Assembly: GCA_963746255.1 (NCBI GenBank) | Contig: CAVVAJ010000007.1 | Coordinates: 558,001 to 622,000 of the forward strand | Direction of reading: 5' to 3' | Origin: DAOVXM01 sp963746255 | GTDB lineage: Bacteria; Chloroflexota; Anaerolineae; Anaerolineales; UBA4823 | DNA length: 64,000 bases | Shown here: positions 62,311-64,000 of the stretch, one piece after another | Position numbering within the stretch: position 1 is the first letter of the stretch | Layout: each line of letters opens with the position of its first letter | Made by a program: the position numbers and the translations under genes | The notes under the pieces: model-generated | What the model was told of the DNA's origin: nothing | Databases searched by the model: none | The model's input: only the letters and a program-made list of their open reading frames with translations

Positions 62311-62643
62311 GTGTGGCAGGTTGCTCGTCTGATCCCATCTGGAAAAGTGAGCACCTACGGGGATTTAGCGGCAATGATCCCTGCTCCTGAAGGGAAGGAT
62401 CACCGTTCGTATCGTGCCTTCGGGGCTCGCTGGGTCGCAGGGGCGATTAAGAATTGTCCTGATGATGTCCCCTGGCACCGGGTGATCAATTCGCAGGGTC
62501 GAATAAGTTTGCGAGGGGCTGCCTATGAACAGCAGCGCAAGTTGCTCGAAGCTGAGGGAGTAGCTTTTGATGAGCGTGATAGGGTTGATCTAAATGTAAA
62601 CCGCTGGGTTGGACCAGACACCGGATTAGATGATCCATACTAA
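62311..62643 (+). CDS. alkyltransferase-like protein (MGMT fold, Trp for Cys), frameshift near the start
   Basis: 110 aa readable. IPSGKVSTYGDLA and VPWHRVINSQGRISL show the O6-methylguanine methyltransferase fold. PWHRV (Trp55) replaces PCHRV, the mark of alkyltransferase-like proteins that bind O6-alkylguanine and flag it for nucleotide excision repair. The GTG at 62311 lacks a ribosome site. A much better start, ATG at 62265 (or 62262) behind AAGGAG, opens a frame MKFTSPRDKAGYYQT that resembles the expected N-terminus but is one base out of phase. Deleting one T at 62309-62310 would join it to VWQVARLIPSG. Real frameshift or sequence error. Confidence 0.82.
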   Translation: MWQVARLIPSGKVSTYGDLAAMIPAPEGKDHRSYRAFGARWVAGAIKNCPDDVPWHRVINSQGRISLRGAAYEQQRKLLEAEGVAFDERDRVDLNVNRWVGPDTGLDDPY

Positions 62644-62655
62644 CCAATCTGACCA

Positions 62656-62973
62656 ATGACTGATCAAAGCGAAAGAATCCAATTATTGCATCCCGATCCC
62701 GAGAAATCTGCTCCCCGGATAGAATTGTGGAAATATCAAGCGGTGAAATCAGCTATTCTTCTAGCGCTCGCAGCCGATCCAATCGTAAGATTTATTGATC
62801 TCCCAGATATCGTCAGAGCATCCCTTTTGCCGGGGGAATTGGATAAACTGGGCTCGGTAAGCTGGTATACCACGACGGTTAAACTTGACTTGGAAGCACG
62901 TGGATTGATTGAGCGGATCGCCGGATCAAGACCACAAACTTTACGTTTAGTGAATCAAATGGAAGTGCCTTAG
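62656..62973 (+). CDS. DUF6958-like winged-helix-type protein
   Basis: 105 aa, function unknown. HPDPEKSAPRIELWKYQAVK at the start and GSVSWYTTTVKLDLEARGLIERI near the end match the pattern I associate with DUF6958. The C-terminal half has the form of a small winged helix: helix, helix, then a two-strand wing around SRPQTLRLV. It follows the alkyltransferase-like gene by 12 bp and precedes tag by 24 bp, so it is likely in one repair unit. The DUF name is recalled, not searched. Confidence 0.72.
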   Translation: MTDQSERIQLLHPDPEKSAPRIELWKYQAVKSAILLALAADPIVRFIDLPDIVRASLLPGELDKLGSVSWYTTTVKLDLEARGLIERIAGSRPQTLRLVNQMEVP

Positions 62974-62997
62974 CCCGTTTTTGATTGAGGAGGACTG

Positions 62998-63558
62998 ATG
63001 ATCGTTCGCTGTTCTTGGGTTGGCAACGACCCATTATCGATTGCTTACCATGACGAGGAGTGGGGGCTGCCCGTACATGATGATCGGGAATTATTTGAAT
63101 TCTTAATACTAGAAGGAGCGCAAGCTGGCCTTAGTTGGATGACGATTTTGAAAAAGCGTGGGAACTACCGCCGGGCATTTGATCACTTTGATCCTTCATT
63201 GGTTGCGAACTATGATGAGGCCAAGCTGGCCATGTTGCTGGAGGATTCAGGGATCGTGCGCAACCGGCGAAAAATTGCTGCTGCTGTACAGAACGCAAAG
63301 GCATTCTTGACAGTACAAGAGCAGTTCGGCAGTTTCGACAAGTATATCTGGGCGTTTGTTGATGGGCAGCCGGTTAAAAACGCCTGGCGCGATATCTCTG
63401 AGATTCCGAGCCAAACAGAGACCTCTGGGGTGATGAGCTCTGATTTTCGGAAGCGTGGCTTCAACTTTGTTGGTCCGACAATATGCTATGCTTTTATGCA
63501 GGCGGTAGGCATGGTGAATGATCATACCGTTGATTGCTTCCGCTACGACCAGGTATGA
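62998..63558 (+). CDS. tag: DNA-3-methyladenine glycosylase I
   Basis: 186 aa. Removes 3-methyladenine from alkylated DNA. RCSWVGNDPLSIAYHDEEWG at the N-terminus holds the Cys and His of the zinc snap. EFLILEGAQAGLSWMTILKK carries the helix-hairpin-helix entry and pocket residues. FRKRGFNFVGPTICYAFMQA and GMVNDHTVDC supply the C-terminal His and Cys of the zinc snap. ATG start behind GAGGAGG. Last gene of the alkylation group; a terminator follows. Confidence 0.95.
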   Translation: MIVRCSWVGNDPLSIAYHDEEWGLPVHDDRELFEFLILEGAQAGLSWMTILKKRGNYRRAFDHFDPSLVANYDEAKLAMLLEDSGIVRNRRKIAAAVQNAKAFLTVQEQFGSFDKYIWAFVDGQPVKNAWRDISEIPSQTETSGVMSSDFRKRGFNFVGPTICYAFMQAVGMVNDHTVDCFRYDQV

Positions 63559-63562
63559 AAAA

Positions 63563-63593
63563 AGCGCAGGTATGATGTCCTGCGCTGTTGTTT
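63563..63593. terminator. bidirectional intrinsic terminator after tag
   Basis: AGCGCAGG (63563-63570) pairs with CCTGCGCT (63579-63586). On the plus strand it is followed by GTTGTTT; on the minus strand by an unbroken T6, so it would stop minus-strand transcripts even better. Confidence 0.75.
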
Positions 63594-63962
63594 AATTGCC
63601 GAGAGCCGGGTACGCCGCTCCCGGCTCTCTCTAAGGAGGAGAAGAAGAGAAATCGCCCTTCAAACCAATATTACCAAAGACAAAGGAACTGTGCTTGACG
63701 CTTGCCCTACGATTACCCTACGTTTGACCTTCAATATTGAAGGTTTCTTAAAATATTCTATGAATTTTGCAGTAGTTGGAATACCTGACAAGAAAGGTCA
63801 ATCGGATACGACTCACGATTTGTTGTGATTAAACGAATAACGGCATGTCGTGGATGGTAGAATCTATCTGTAATCCAGACTTTGGTTGATCTGTATGCGG
63901 GTACACAACATCGCTAATATTCATATCAAATATCCAAAAACAATCTTGGGAGACAAAATACT
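63594..63962. other. intergenic region with a second hairpin and a purine tract
   Basis: A 10-bp perfect stem GAGAGCCGGG (63601-63610) / CCCGGCTCTC (63620-63629) with no T-run, followed by the purine-rich AAGGAGGAGAAGAAGAG (63633-63649), which contains an ideal ribosome-binding sequence but no start codon in range. Further on lie the MerR-type promoter (63724-63754) and the ribosome site GGGAG (63948-63952) of the next gene. No gene above 30 codons is credible. Confidence 0.55.
63724..63754 (+). promoter_or_regulatory. MerR-type promoter with 18-bp palindromic operator
   Basis: TTGACC (-35, 63724-63729) and TAAAAT (-10, 63749-63754) are 19 bp apart, the long spacer typical of MerR-family promoters. 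The perfect palindrome ACCTTCAATATTGAAGGT (63727-63744) starts inside the -35 and fills the spacer. It should control the thiolase gene that begins about 200 bp downstream. Confidence 0.6.
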
Positions 63963-64000
63963 ATGGTTGAAGCCGTGATTATTGATGCCGTGCGCACACC
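63963..64000 (+). CDS. thiolase (acetyl-CoA acetyltransferase family), 3'-truncated by window edge
   Basis: Only 12 codons are visible: MVEAVIIDAVRT followed by Pro, the standard opening of type I/II thiolases (xAVIVDAxRTPxG). ATG at 63963 with GGGAG ten bases upstream. Too short to say more. Confidence 0.7.
   Translation, partial: MVEAVIIDAVRT

Noticed and set aside
63760..63828. 22-codon frame starting at the predicted start point of the MerR-type promoter
   Set aside because: Leaderless translation would be required and the peptide has no runs of regulatory codons.

Overview
The window looks like a chromosomal segment of a Chloroflexota bacterium, most likely Anaerolineae-like. This is inferred from gene content, not from a search. 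The pointers are several very large MalT-type (LAL) LuxR regulators with small companion proteins, an archaeal-style mevalonate cluster (HMG-CoA synthase, thiolase-like protein, DUF35 protein, class II HMG-CoA reductase), many lipoproteins with Thr/Pro-rich linkers, and frequent GTG/TTG starts. No rRNA, tRNA, CRISPR array, transposase or phage gene was seen.

Layout. 1-8.3 kb: a P1-type aminopeptidase (cut by the window edge), an ADP-forming acyl-CoA synthetase, a large sulfatase, a DUF6544 membrane protein, a lipoprotein and an adenosine-specific kinase. 8.5-12.1 kb and 20.9-24.1 kb: two parallel modules, each a LAL regulator followed by a short intergenic element and a small protein of one shared family. 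12.7-19.5 kb: a probable operon of a phosphofructokinase-like protein with an altered active site, a MacB/LolD-type ABC ATPase, an FtsX-type permease split by a one-base frameshift, and two HlyD-type adaptors. 19.5-20.6 kb: a ROK fructokinase behind a palindrome-bearing promoter. 24-32.7 kb: a CDP-alcohol phosphotransferase, a ferredoxin-like protein, a pentaheme cytochrome lipoprotein, a membrane-anchored hydrolase, a ZIP transporter, a TrmH methyltransferase and a GAF histidine kinase. 32.9-37.1 kb: the mevalonate entry operon. Its thiolase-like member lacks the catalytic Cys and His. 37.2-41.2 kb: a decayed block on the minus strand (MFS, CPBP protease and LAL pseudogenes), truncated at both ends.

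41.5-50.8 kb is the most striking part: one minus-strand operon holding every step from DAHP to chorismate (aroF, aroB fused to aroK, aroQ, aroE, aroA, aroC) plus chorismate mutase, prephenate dehydrogenase and an aminotransferase. It is preceded by a complete transcription attenuator: a good promoter, a 26-codon leader peptide with seven Phe/Tyr codons, mutually exclusive hairpins and a strong intrinsic terminator. The operon therefore appears to sense charged tRNA-Phe/Tyr by ribosome stalling.

50.9-64 kb: a patatin, an M23-type lipoprotein, a diguanylate cyclase whose C-terminus looks like a ribbon-helix-helix DNA-binding domain, a GMC oxidoreductase, 3-hydroxybutyryl-CoA dehydrogenase and a canonical thiolase, a HIT protein, xseA/xseB around a small membrane protein, murJ, and an alkylation-damage group (alkyltransferase-like protein, DUF6958 protein, Tag). 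The window ends in the first codons of another thiolase, about 200 bp behind a MerR-type promoter.
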